The position numbers and the translations under genes are program-made. The notes beneath the pieces were generated by a model. It worked only from the letters and a program-made list of their open reading frames with translations. It had not been told where the DNA came from and did no database searches. A stretch of 64,000 bases of DNA, from contig JANQSH010000198.1 of NCBI GenBank assembly GCA_028284145.1, positions 1 to 64,000 on the forward strand. The letters run 5' to 3'. This stretch comes from Planctomycetaceae bacterium. Lineage in GTDB: Bacteria > Planctomycetota > Planctomycetia > Planctomycetales > Planctomycetaceae. Shown piece by piece: positions 46,710-55,421 of this stretch (positions within the stretch are counted from its first letter, which is position 1; every line of letters starts with the position of its first letter).

Positions 46710-47665
46710 GTGGTGACTTCATCGGTTGATGATTCGGTAGCGTGAAGATGTTCGTGATTCTCAATCACTCTCACGATCATATCGTTTTTCCCGGCATGTT
46801 TCACCTCGTACATCAGCCGATCAGCATGCGCGAGCATTGTTTCGACATCCAGGGGAGGCTCGGGAAAGACCGCCACGCCAACACTGAATGTGACAGTCCA
46901 CGGTTGTTGTTGGACCAGATCACTCAACGCCAGATGAACCCGTTCAGCAACGAGACCGCTTTCGGCTTCGTTGGCACCAGTCATCAACCAGCAAAACTCA
47001 TCGCCTCCCAGCCGGGCAACGTGGTCATAATCTCGCAGGTTTTCTCGTATTGTTTTACCAACCTGCTCCAGGACATCATTGCCGACCAGATGCCCCCGCT
47101 GATCGTTGACCTGTTTGAAACCATCGCAATCGAGAAATGCCAGCGCCAGCGATGTACCCGACCGTTTTGCCCGACTCGCTTCCTGTGCGAGGTTGTCGAG
47201 AAAGCCAATTCGATTTTCCAGACCAGTCAGATCATCTGTCCGGGCCGCATGTTCAGCCGCTTCCCGCACGTTGTTCAATCGAGCCATCCCCCATCCGAAG
47301 GTGGCCAGTATCACGCATCGCACAACACCTTCATGGATGGTTGCGGAAAGGCGTATTCCCTGTTCGGGATAAAGACTCAGGAACGTGACACACCACATGA
47401 CACTTCCCACCACTGCGAGAATACAGGCCCACACAACGCCCCAACGCCAACCTGCCATGCCGATGGGAATCAAAAACGCCCACCGCAGTGAATATCCGGG
47501 TCCAAATCGCGCCTCCAGATATCCCACGACGATTACGGCCAGCACTAAGAACAGTCGAGCGAGCACGAGTTGACCCGACGAATCGTCCATTTTCAATCCG
47601 CCAGATGATAATGCCGGATGATCGGCAGTCTTTTTCTGTAATGCGCCAGTGGCGGGGTTCGACAT
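46706..47665 (-). CDS. Membrane-bound diguanylate cyclase (GGDEF)
   Basis: 319 aa from the ATG at 47665; the upstream extension to 47788 looks artificial. Four to five hydrophobic segments in the first 140 residues form a membrane sensor of no recognised type. The GGDEF domain has an intact A-site GGDEF and an I-site RDYD five residues upstream, so product inhibition by c-di-GMP is expected. It should make c-di-GMP from two GTP. Its TGA overlaps the ATG of the lipoyl-like gene, making it the first gene of the operon leading to holB and ricT. Confidence 0.92.
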   Translation of the reverse strand: MSNPATGALQKKTADHPALSSGGLKMDDSSGQLVLARLFLVLAVIVVGYLEARFGPGYSLRWAFLIPIGMAGWRWGVVWACILAVVGSVMWCVTFLSLYPEQGIRLSATIHEGVVRCVILATFGWGMARLNNVREAAEHAARTDDLTGLENRIGFLDNLAQEASRAKRSGTSLALAFLDCDGFKQVNDQRGHLVGNDVLEQVGKTIRENLRDYDHVARLGGDEFCWLMTGANEAESGLVAERVHLALSDLVQQQPWTVTFSVGVAVFPEPPLDVETMLAHADRLMYEVKHAGKNDMIVRVIENHEHLHATESSTDEVTT

Positions 47666-47863
47666 GGCATGCAGCCTTAACTGTGCAAAATTCTGAACCG
47701 TGCAAAATTCTGGAACGCCTCGAAGGAAGGTCATGCGGCTGCTTTCGTTATAGTCAAATTTCGCTCTTTCGCCCATTGAGCACGACAATCGCTCTTGCCA
47801 AATTTTTGATGGAAGACGAATCTATGCCATTCAACCTGATTCTCCCCTCAATCATTTTTCAGT

Positions 47864-49174
47864 ATGCAAGAAACACACAATTCTCAACTCACATCGCCTA
47901 AGAGATCAAAAACCGTTTTCCCCTGGCGGAGTTGGTGTGTGCTTCTTCCTGCCACCGCTATGCTGCTGACGTTGGTGGCCTGGGGTTGGCCCACTCACAG
48001 TGATGAATTGGCGCTGGCGCAATCTCAGTCGCAAAGGAAACAACTGATTCACGCAGGACCGGATGTGGGCGGAATTCCGCTCGTTCGTGTGCGAGTCGCT
48101 TCTTCCATAGAGACGATAGTTCAGATTGAAGTCGATTCCCATTTTGAGGTCCGATCCCTCGATCGAAAAACGAAGTTACACAAAGCCCGTTCCCTGTCGG
48201 CCAGCAAGGTGACTGCCAGTCAAGGAGGGCTTCAAATTGGTGATCTGAAAATTCCCGCACGCGGGATCGAAATCATCCCGGAGAATTCACCTGCCATCTG
48301 GGTGAACGGCCATCAATATCGTGGCCGATTGCGACTGTTTGTTGTCGATGCTCAATCCACGCCGCACATTGAAGCGGTCAACGTGCTGAAGTTGGAATCT
48401 TATCTTGCTTCCGTTGTCGACAGCGAAATGCCGGGGACATTTCCCGACGCAGCCCGGCAGGCTCAGGCGATCGTCGCCCGCAGTTACGCGCTGTACCAGA
48501 TGCAACGGCAGCCGCGTCATCCCCGTTTTGACTTGTTCGGTGACACGCGCAGTCAGCAATATCTCGGAGTTCAATATCGAACACCCAATGGTCGCCGACT
48601 GGCGGGAGAGAGTTCATCCAGCAGAAAAATCGTCGAGCAGACGCAGAACGTAATTTGCACTTACCAAAACGGATTGCTGTGCACCTATTACTCGGCCGTC
48701 TGTGGTGGACGGACAATCCGAGGTCTGGACATTTTCTCCGATGCTGAACCCCCGTTGAAGAGTGTCCTTTGCCATTGGTGCCGCGAAGCCAGACATTATC
48801 GCTGGCACGTTGATGTTTCGGGAAAGGAATTGACAGAACGCATTCAAAAATCGCACACGCAGTCGAAATTGACCGGGCCGATTACATCAATCAGTGCAAG
48901 TCGAGAGCAGCCGAAAAACTGGCTGGTCAGCGACGGGAAGGAGACGGTTTCGCTGACATCTGAGCAATTGCGATGCTTGCTGCCGGAGCAGTTGTGGAGT
49001 GATCGGTTCGCGATTTCGGTGAGTGAAACGCACATTCGGTTTTCCGGTCTCGGGCATGGGCACGGAGTCGGACTCTGTCAATGGGGGGCTCGCGGACAGG
49101 GCATCGCCGGGCGAACCTGTTTCCAGATTCTGCGTCATTATTATCCGGGGTGCGAATTCACCAGGTATCGCTGA
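47864..49174 (+). CDS. SpoIID/LytB-domain secreted protein
   Basis: 436 aa with an N-terminal TM/signal segment (about residues 22-42). The SpoIID core is clear: VLKLESYLASVVDSEMPGTF, ARQAQAIVARSYALYQM, a CTYYSAVCGG segment and the C-terminal GHGHGVGLCQWGARGQG. SpoIID of Bacillus is a lytic transglycosylase; the catalytic Glu equivalent would be in SEMP. A role in peptidoglycan remodelling is likely, which is of interest for a planctomycete. Divergent from the diguanylate cyclase operon. Confidence 0.9.
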   Translation: MQETHNSQLTSPKRSKTVFPWRSWCVLLPATAMLLTLVAWGWPTHSDELALAQSQSQRKQLIHAGPDVGGIPLVRVRVASSIETIVQIEVDSHFEVRSLDRKTKLHKARSLSASKVTASQGGLQIGDLKIPARGIEIIPENSPAIWVNGHQYRGRLRLFVVDAQSTPHIEAVNVLKLESYLASVVDSEMPGTFPDAARQAQAIVARSYALYQMQRQPRHPRFDLFGDTRSQQYLGVQYRTPNGRRLAGESSSSRKIVEQTQNVICTYQNGLLCTYYSAVCGGRTIRGLDIFSDAEPPLKSVLCHWCREARHYRWHVDVSGKELTERIQKSHTQSKLTGPITSISASREQPKNWLVSDGKETVSLTSEQLRCLLPEQLWSDRFAISVSETHIRFSGLGHGHGVGLCQWGARGQGIAGRTCFQILRHYYPGCEFTRYR

Positions 49175-49328
49175 ATCTGGCACAGAAATCCGTCTCCAGC
49201 AGTGAATAGACGTCAGCCTTGTCACAACTTGAGGAATCGAATACATTTCCTGCGATGAATCAGTTTGTCGATTTCAGCCTGTCAGAATTCTCTTCCATAA
49301 TGTGGGCTGGTTCAGGTTCCGCTTCGAC

Positions 49329-49399
49329 AACCCGGTAGTGTAATGGCAGCACAACAGATTTTGGTTCTGTTAGTCTAGGTTCGAGTCCTAGCCGGGTTA
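49329..49399 (+). tRNA. tRNA-Gln (anticodon TTG)
   Basis: 71 nt cloverleaf. The acceptor arm AACCCGG pairs with CCGGGTT, the anticodon stem ACAGA/TCTGT encloses loop TTTTGGT with anticodon TTG, and the T arm has GGTTCGAGTCC. No CCA is encoded. An integrase remnant lies 150 bp downstream on the opposite strand. Confidence 0.93.
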
Positions 49400-49551
49400 T
49401 TCCACTTGCTTAATCGGTATCTCAGAAACGGTAATGGCTTGCGTCAAATTGATGCGAGTCCTATTTTATTTTGACCAAAGAGACGCGGACAAATCGCGGA
49501 CACAATTGCAGCGATGTTGTGGTGACATTGCAGAGCAGGTCGAAGAATTGA

Positions 49552-50082
49552 TCAGTCGAACACAGATGAAATAGCCGCCTGTTTGACATCGGGAAACAGG
49601 TGACGATATCGCCGTCGCATGCCTTCTGTCGTGTGGCCCACGAACTCATCTATCAGCCGCTGGTCGACGGAGCTTGATGCCAGGTTGCTGATGAACGAAT
49701 GCCGCAGACAATGCCACCCTTTGACAACATTCCATTTGGAGTTATCAAGTACTGCCCGGAGGTTGTCTTGAGCCTCATGCCGAGTCAGAGCCCGGATTGG
49801 TACGGTTTGCCTCTTGTTTGAAGGCTCAATAACCCCAAACGTGTGTGCCCCTCCTGGATGGATTTCTCGCCACTTTTCGAGTGTCTCTTTGAGCAAATTC
49901 GACATCGGAACTCGACGGGTCGATACCTGACCGCGTCGCCGCTTCTTCTCGCGGATGATCAAAGTATCTTCCCGAATATCTGACAGTTGCGACCGCGTCA
50001 GTTCACTACGTCTTGCTCCGGTATGGGCTGCATTGGGTGGCTTCAGATTTTGTGGACAGTCTAACTCCTTAAATCGGCACAA
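49552..50082 (-). pseudogene. Tyrosine recombinase (integrase) C-terminal fragment
   Basis: 176 codons with the catalytic half only. Arg in HTGARRSEL, His-x-x-Arg in HCLRHSF, the second His in FVGH and the nucleophile Tyr in MRRRYRHLFP are all present, so the catalytic residues are intact. The N-terminal core-binding domain is missing; an in-frame TAA lies just upstream and R1 copy 8 follows 72 bp further. It is probably the remnant of an element that inserted at the tRNA-Gln gene. No matching att repeat is clear. Confidence 0.8.
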
Positions 50083-50153
50083 TGTTTATTGGGATTCAAA
50101 CTCGGCAGGAGAATAAAATAGCCGAGCGAGGAATGACGATGGTTTTAATTGTA

Positions 50154-50258
50154 ATAGAGCAGTTTACTTTTTCGTGTGACGGTTTTCGCTCGTGGGGGGG
50201 CTTCAAATACAGGTCCCCTCACGATCCAGAGACGTCACACCAGAAAGTAAACGACTCG
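50154..50258. repeat. Inverted dimer of R1 right halves (copy 8)
   Basis: Instead of left plus right end, this copy has two right ends facing away from each other: it opens TAGAGCAGTTTACTTTTTCG and closes GACGTCACACCAGAAAGTAA, giving imperfect inverted arms of about 44 nt around a GC-rich centre. It can form a long hairpin. It lies between the integrase fragment and the cNMP-binding gene. Confidence 0.8.
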
Positions 50259-50271
50259 AAAGCAGGAAACT

Positions 50272-50796
50272 TCAGAATTGCCAGTCGGCGTACAGCTTTG
50301 CACGGAAGTCGCGCCATTCTGCCTTCTTGTTTGACTGGCTGTTTTGTTCGACCATCTTGCCGACCCAATTGTCCATTTCCCTCAAACGATCCGACAGAAT
50401 GTGGCAGGTGTTCGCCAGTATCTTCATGGCGGCTGAAGGGCATTCATTCCGTAACAATTCAAACTGTTCACGCCCCAGCCGCATGACTTCAATATCATCG
50501 ACGGCGACAACTGACGCGGAATGCGGAGCCGGGCTCATAAACGACATTTCGCCGAAGACTGAGCCGGCATCGAGTGTGTCCAGTGTTTGCAGTTTGCCGT
50601 TGAAGTGAGACTTGCGGACTTCACATTGTCCGCTGATGAGAACCCATAGATTCTGAGTTTCTCGTCCTTCGTAGATGATCGTCTCACCCGTTTTGTATTT
50701 GCTCGTCTTGAACAGTTTGACGACCTGCTCGTGTTCATCCTGTGACATCCCCTGAAAAATCGGACAGCGAACGCAACTGAGTACGGTGTCGGTCAT
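50272..50796 (-). CDS. Cyclic nucleotide-binding-domain protein
   Basis: 174 aa from the ATG at 50796 (AGGGA 9-13 nt upstream); the long upstream extension overlaps glutamate dehydrogenase and is rejected. The cNMP-binding beta barrel spans about residues 15-130, with the phosphate-binding region around GSVFGEMSFMSPAPHSASVVA. A CVRCPIF motif precedes it. No HTH is evident, so this is a sensor without DNA-binding domain. It lies 44 bp after glutamate dehydrogenase on the same strand and may be cotranscribed. Confidence 0.85.
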   Translation of the reverse strand: MTDTVLSCVRCPIFQGMSQDEHEQVVKLFKTSKYKTGETIIYEGRETQNLWVLISGQCEVRKSHFNGKLQTLDTLDAGSVFGEMSFMSPAPHSASVVAVDDIEVMRLGREQFELLRNECPSAAMKILANTCHILSDRLREMDNWVGKMVEQNSQSNKKAEWRDFRAKLYADWQF

Positions 50797-50840
50797 GCGT
50801 TTGTCCCTGCTGAATGTCCTCGTTTGTGAGTTTGCCTGCG

Positions 50841-52079
50841 TCAGATGCCGCCCATGACAGTCGCCCGTCCCACCCGACCAATGCCGAGAAAATAGGCGGC
50901 GACACGAAGCGAAATCTGTTTGTCCTGAGAGAGACGCCAGACCTTTTCGAAGCTGTCCTGCAGAATACGGTCGAGTTCCTGACGGACCCGCGAAAGTTCC
51001 CATTTGAAGTGCTGGCGATTTTGCACCCACTCGAAATAGCTGACGGTCACGCCACCGGCGTTCGCGAGAATATCGGGCAGCACGATGATCCCATTGTCGT
51101 GAAAGATATCGTCGGCTTCGGGAGTGGTTGGATTGTTTGCCGCTTCGATGATGTATTTCGCCCGAACATCTCCTGCATTCCGCTCGGTCAACACGCCCCC
51201 GAGAGCTGCAGGAATCAACACGTCGACATCGGCTGCGAGCAATTCGTCATTGGTGATGGATTCCGAGTCGGAAAAGTTCTTAACGCTGCCAGTGTCTTCA
51301 CAATGCAGAATGAGCGCAGGAACATCCAACCCCTTTTTGTTGAGTACGCCCCCTTCCGCATCGGTGACGGCGACAACTTTCCCACCTTTTTCGTGCAGAC
51401 AATGAGCCGCGTGGCTTCCAACGTTTCCGAATCCCTGAATTGCGATGGTCGTTTCTTCGATCGGCTGTCCGTGTCGTTGCAACAACGCTTCGGTAAGAGT
51501 AATGACACCGCGACCGGTTGCCTCTTCGCGGCCCTCAGCTCCGTGCAATTCCACCGGTTTCCCCGTGACGCAAGCGGGGCTGTAACCGTGAAACTTTTCG
51601 TACTGGTTGGCGATCCATGCCATCACTTGTGCGTTGGTACCCATATCAGGCGCGGGAATATCTTTGTCCGGGCCGATCATGTCGTGAATTTCGTCGATGA
51701 ACTTCCGCGTGACCCGTTCCAGTTCTCCAATGCTGAGGTCTTTTGTATCCACCGAGATGCCCCCCTTGGCTCCACCATAAGGGATGTTGACGACGGCGGT
51801 TTTCCAGGTCATCAGACTGGCCAAAGCGAGCACTTCATCTTCGTCAACGTCATGATGAAACCGCAGGCCTCCTTTCATAGGGCCGCGGGCACTGTTGTGC
51901 TGCACCCGATATCCAATGAATGTACCAATCTCTCCATTGTCCCGCTCCAGGGCGACCTGCACTTTGATCTGGCGTTCCGGTGTCACCAGCAGTTCTCGCA
52001 TGTTATCCGACAGGCCCATCAGATTTGCGGCCTGATCGAAGTAGAATCGGGCAGTATCGAATGCAGAGAGTGCAGACAT
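50841..52079 (-). CDS. Glu/Leu/Phe/Val dehydrogenase (glutamate dehydrogenase)
   Basis: 412 aa from the ATG at 52079 (an ATG at 52106 is possible). Family motifs are clear: [17 protein letters not shown] and [20 protein letters not shown] with the catalytic Lys, [15 protein letters not shown], the Rossmann [15 protein letters not shown], and IPAALGG. It interconverts glutamate and 2-oxoglutarate plus ammonium with NAD(P). The subunit size fits the hexameric class. Coenzyme preference is not clear from sequence. Confidence 0.93.
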   Translation of the reverse strand: MSALSAFDTARFYFDQAANLMGLSDNMRELLVTPERQIKVQVALERDNGEIGTFIGYRVQHNSARGPMKGGLRFHHDVDEDEVLALASLMTWKTAVVNIPYGGAKGGISVDTKDLSIGELERVTRKFIDEIHDMIGPDKDIPAPDMGTNAQVMAWIANQYEKFHGYSPACVTGKPVELHGAEGREEATGRGVITLTEALLQRHGQPIEETTIAIQGFGNVGSHAAHCLHEKGGKVVAVTDAEGGVLNKKGLDVPALILHCEDTGSVKNFSDSESITNDELLAADVDVLIPAALGGVLTERNAGDVRAKYIIEAANNPTTPEADDIFHDNGIIVLPDILANAGGVTVSYFEWVQNRQHFKWELSRVRQELDRILQDSFEKVWRLSQDKQISLRVAAYFLGIGRVGRATVMGGI

Positions 52080-52192
52080 AGGCCAACCATTGAAAAGAAT
52101 CATCATACGTCTACAGCCGCCAATTTCAGGGCGGAACGAAGACGTCAGTTATAACACAAGCCCGCGGTTGCCGTAATAAAAAACGGCGAAGG

Positions 52193-53584
52193 TCATGGTT
52201 GACGCGGTTCTTCTGCAAACCTGCGAAAGTCATCCGGTGGAATTGTATAATGTCGGGGAACCGGCTGGTTGCCGGGATGAGTTCGGTTCTGATCCGGCGC
52301 GGAAGGGAAAGGCGCCGGCTGATGATCTGGAGGAATCGTCGGGGATTGTGCAGTGGAGTATTCTCCACGACGATCAGTGATGCGGTCCGCGACTGGTCCG
52401 GGATCTCGCGGCGTATACGGCCCGTATTCCCACGGCCCGGGGAAATTTCGTGTCACAAACGCGGCAACCTGGTTGGCGAACAGGTCGTGACCGGCTGCGG
52501 ACCATTCGGGCGATTTGTACAGGAAGAGTGATTCCGGCTGCGGCTGTTGCTGAAACGTGGGCGAGAGATCGAAGTGGGTGATTCCGTGCGCTGCCGCGAA
52601 CTGCTGAACGATCTCAAAAGGTCGTCGAGAACGGTAATGGGCACCGCTGGGGACTCCCGCTTTGGCGCGGGCGGCGGGGTCAGCAGTCGCATTGGCTGAG
52701 ACCTGCCACGGAGCCGGAGAGACAACCAGCATGAATCGGGCAAAAACAGAGTTTGCCGATTGCTGCAGTTGTGAGATTGGCTCAAGCGATTGTTGAATGT
52801 GGATATTCCAGTCGGGTGGAGAATCCTGCAGCCAGCAATACGCGTTGGAGGCGATGTCGATATCAAAGTTGGTTTCGGCTGGGGCAGATTGCGGTTTCCA
52901 TTTAAGCAGGTATTTCTTGCCAAATTCCACGAGCATTAAAGGGTGTTGTCGCTTTGCCTTTTCACCAGGACTCAACGGGCGGAAATCAGGATGCGAACAA
53001 ATCGTTGGTGTGGCCTCGTCCACAAAAACCGTATGCCGACGATAACGGCGATCGTCTGAGACATCGGTCATGTCGAAATTCATCACGACCAAATCGGGTT
53101 GCAGGCTGACCAGCCGATGCTCGAATTGCAACAGGCTCAACAGAGGGCAGTAACCAGGGACTCCAGCGTTAATGACTTCAATCTGCAAACGCGATTGCGA
53201 CTGCAGGTATTGTTGGAGTTGTTCACAGGCTGTCTGCTGGCGGGGCACTGTCGTTCCAAAAACATTGTCATCTCCCAGGCAGATAACCCGATAAACGCCC
53301 GTCGGTTTGGGGATCGCGATGTCGTTGCCACGCAAGCCGAATCGATTGGTCATAACAGAGATGGCTTCTTCACGATCCGGATGGGAAAACGTCAGTGTCT
53401 TCGAGGGGGGCAATTCATGGTGTACCTGTCGGCTCCTTACAAGGTGTCCGGCAGGATCGATCGCATCAGTGGCCACCATGCCGGTGTGATCCGAGTAGAG
53501 GCGCAGGGCAACTTCGCCAGCGCAGGCAAGAAACGCCAGAAGAAAGATGGCGAGCGTGAGGTGTTTAAGGCGGCTGGGAATCAT
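52193..53584 (-). CDS. SGNH-fold protein with degenerate active site
   Basis: 463 aa with a hydrophobic N terminus (about residues 10-27). The SGNH outline is visible: VYRVICLGDDNVFGTTV in block I position, EVINAGVPGYCPLLSLLQFEHRL in block II, a PDLVVMNFDMTD strand, and a C-terminal PEWSAAGHDLFANQ. The catalytic Ser of GDS is Asp, and the terminal DxxH is not in place (SPEW). It is therefore probably not an active hydrolase. The C-terminal 70 residues are Pro-rich and disordered. Role unknown. Confidence 0.75.
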   Translation of the reverse strand: MIPSRLKHLTLAIFLLAFLACAGEVALRLYSDHTGMVATDAIDPAGHLVRSRQVHHELPPSKTLTFSHPDREEAISVMTNRFGLRGNDIAIPKPTGVYRVICLGDDNVFGTTVPRQQTACEQLQQYLQSQSRLQIEVINAGVPGYCPLLSLLQFEHRLVSLQPDLVVMNFDMTDVSDDRRYRRHTVFVDEATPTICSHPDFRPLSPGEKAKRQHPLMLVEFGKKYLLKWKPQSAPAETNFDIDIASNAYCWLQDSPPDWNIHIQQSLEPISQLQQSANSVFARFMLVVSPAPWQVSANATADPAARAKAGVPSGAHYRSRRPFEIVQQFAAAHGITHFDLSPTFQQQPQPESLFLYKSPEWSAAGHDLFANQVAAFVTRNFPGPWEYGPYTPRDPGPVADRITDRRGEYSTAQSPTIPPDHQPAPFPSAPDQNRTHPGNQPVPRHYTIPPDDFRRFAEEPRQP

Positions 53585-53769
53585 CCTTGAATCGCGCAAG
53601 AGTCGGGCGAATCCATTCGCCGTGAGTTGGATACTTTCATTTGGCCCGTGTTGTACCGGCGGCAGAATGTGGGCATGGAAGATTACGGGAATTCTAAAAA
53701 CTCTCTATTTTTGCCTCAAGATGAATTCCGGCTGAAAACCTTGAGGCCATTTGATTTGCAATCAAACCT

Positions 53770-53920
53770 GGAAAGGTTGACCGCATCATGGACAACCCCA
53801 ACACCCACAAGACCGCTTCACTATATGAAGTGTTTGAGCCGGCCTGGTATGATGGGAGGGGGGGGTGACCGCCTCCCCCGCATCGAGTGCCATGCTTTGC
53901 ATTACACAGTTGGGGGAAGA
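53770..53920 (+). pseudogene. IS630-family transposase fragment
   Basis: In the frame of the ATG at 53788 the translation MDNPNTHKTASLYEVFEPA matches the DDE-segment of IS630 transposases (usual MDNLNTHxxASLYExFxP). After an insertion with a G run, a different frame reads RLPRIECHALHYT, the expected next block (RRxEFHYT). The reading frame is broken and both ends are missing. No terminal repeats are recognisable. Confidence 0.7.
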
Positions 53921-54562
53921 AAATGGCTCTCGCGAAGTCATGAAGCTCACAGAGAGAGGAAATTTCGGACAGGATTCACAGGGTAGAGATGAACTCTCGT
54001 GGAGCCCGCAAAGAGTGGCAGTTGGAACGTAATCAGCTATAGTCGACGTGCTACGCACGGCGGCTGGATCACGTGAGGACAAGTCATACCTGGGCTGGCG
54101 GGTATCCGGAAAAAGTGTGGATTTCCTCCCACATTGGATTTAACGCAGCGTGAGAATAGTGGAATTGGGTTACGGTTTGCGAGGACGGCACCAGGACCTG
54201 CAACCAATCAATGAGTTTAGCCATTGCGATCCGTATCGATAACGTTTCCTCAACTGGCAAATGATCGCTTTTTTCCACATTTTTCAGGAAAAAATTCAAT
54301 CCAGATCGAACGTTCCTGCAATCAACCGGACAGGTGAATACCCCGGCGTTTTAATAAGAGCTTATGCAGTAGCGTTAAATAACAGCCGTCTGTTGCTCTT
54401 CACAAGTGTCTTGTCAAGCGCATAATCATCTTGTAGTCTGCAAAAGAAAGTGGCCAAATTCTCCACGATTCGCAATTACGGTTTCGTTTGCATAATGCGT
54501 GGAAACTGCCCGAAATAAAGATGGTCAACGCCATTCAGTCTGTACATGTGCAGTGAAATCTC

Positions 54563-54598
54563 GCTGTGTCCCTCACTCTGGCTGTGTCTCTCACTCTG
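54563..54598 (+). repeat. 18 bp tandem duplicate upstream of response regulator
   Basis: GCTGTGTCCCTCACTCTG followed directly by GCTGTGTCTCTCACTCTG, one mismatch. It ends 39 bp before the start codon of the FixJ-like gene. It could be a paired binding site, which is inference. Confidence 0.6.
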
Positions 54599-54637
54599 TT
54601 CGACATGATGATATGTTAGTCAAGGGCCTTGTTCTGC

Positions 54638-55252
54638 ATGGAAGATCAGAAATCTGTCTATCTTGTCGATGATAATGAAGAGATCCGAAAATCACTTCAG
54701 TACCTTTTCCAATCGGTTGGTTTGAAGACAAAGTGCTTTGCCACGGGGGAAGCCTTCCTCGAAGGGTTTGATCACGACGGACCAACCTGCGTGATTTTAG
54801 ATATCCGTCTACGGGGCATCAACGGAGTTGATCTTCTCGAAAACCTTCGAAAAGACGGATGTCAGGTCCCCATTCTTATTCTGACCGGTCATGGGGATGT
54901 CCCTCATACAGTTCGGGCAATGAAGGCCGGGGCAATCAACGTTCTTGAGAAACCTGTGCGTGATCAGGTCTTGCTGGATCACATCCACAAGGCGCTCAGC
55001 ATCGACACCGAAAATCATGAAAAAATGGCCGAGACCGACGAGGTGCACGCGCGAATTTCGAGTCTGACAAAACGCGAAAACGAGGTGATGGGTCACGTCG
55101 TCGCCGGGTTGTCGAGTCGAGAAATTGCCGAAGTTCTGGACGTCAGTGCCAAGACAATCGAGACACACCGGGCCAAGATCATGAAAAAAATGAGAGCCAG
55201 AAGTGTTCCTCATCTCATACACCTGGTTTTGCTGGCCGAGGGAACAACGTGA
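54638..55252 (+). CDS. FixJ-family two-component response regulator
   Basis: 204 aa from the ATG at 54638. The receiver domain has the phospho-acceptor Asp in VILDIRL, early acidic residues VDDNEEI, a Thr in ILTGHGDV and the Lys in LEKPV. The C-terminal LuxR-type HTH is at about residues 140-200 (LTKRENEVMGHVVAGLSSREIAEVLDVSAKTIETHRAKIM). The output is DNA binding. No histidine kinase is adjacent, so the partner is elsewhere. An 18 bp tandem repeat sits just upstream. Confidence 0.92.
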   Translation: MEDQKSVYLVDDNEEIRKSLQYLFQSVGLKTKCFATGEAFLEGFDHDGPTCVILDIRLRGINGVDLLENLRKDGCQVPILILTGHGDVPHTVRAMKAGAINVLEKPVRDQVLLDHIHKALSIDTENHEKMAETDEVHARISSLTKRENEVMGHVVAGLSSREIAEVLDVSAKTIETHRAKIMKKMRARSVPHLIHLVLLAEGTT

Positions 55253-55421
55253 GCGATGCAGAATCGATCGGTCGATCGATTCTCTTTTGCTATTTCTCTC
55301 CCTCAGTATTTTTCGTATTCGCACGCGCTTTGATTGCCCTTCGATCAGCGGATTGGACAATCGTCGTTTCCCCCTGATATGATGATGTTTTCGACCATCT
55401 GTCCTACGCATCAAATCGGGA

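Larger units (their letters stand above)
53585..54637. other. One-kilobase gap with transposase debris
   Basis: Apart from the IS630 fragment and the 18 bp tandem repeat listed separately, I see no supported gene. A copy of CGACGTGCTACGCACGGC at about 54044 also occurs near 45180. A 71-codon minus-strand frame at 54084-54299 starts with TTG and has no recognisable product. Confidence 0.5.

Noticed and set aside
49329-49470. Direct repeat GAGTCCTA in the tRNA-Gln and at about 49457 as attL/attR
   Set aside because: Only 8 bp long and 75 bp apart, inside the range expected by chance, and it does not flank the integrase fragment.
53627-53986. A 119 aa plus-strand frame
   Set aside because: It runs through the broken IS630 fragment in a mixture of right and wrong frames; only short pieces match transposase.
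54084-54299. A 71-codon minus-strand frame
   Set aside because: TTG start, no ribosome binding site, no family, and situated in a decayed region. Not strong enough to call.
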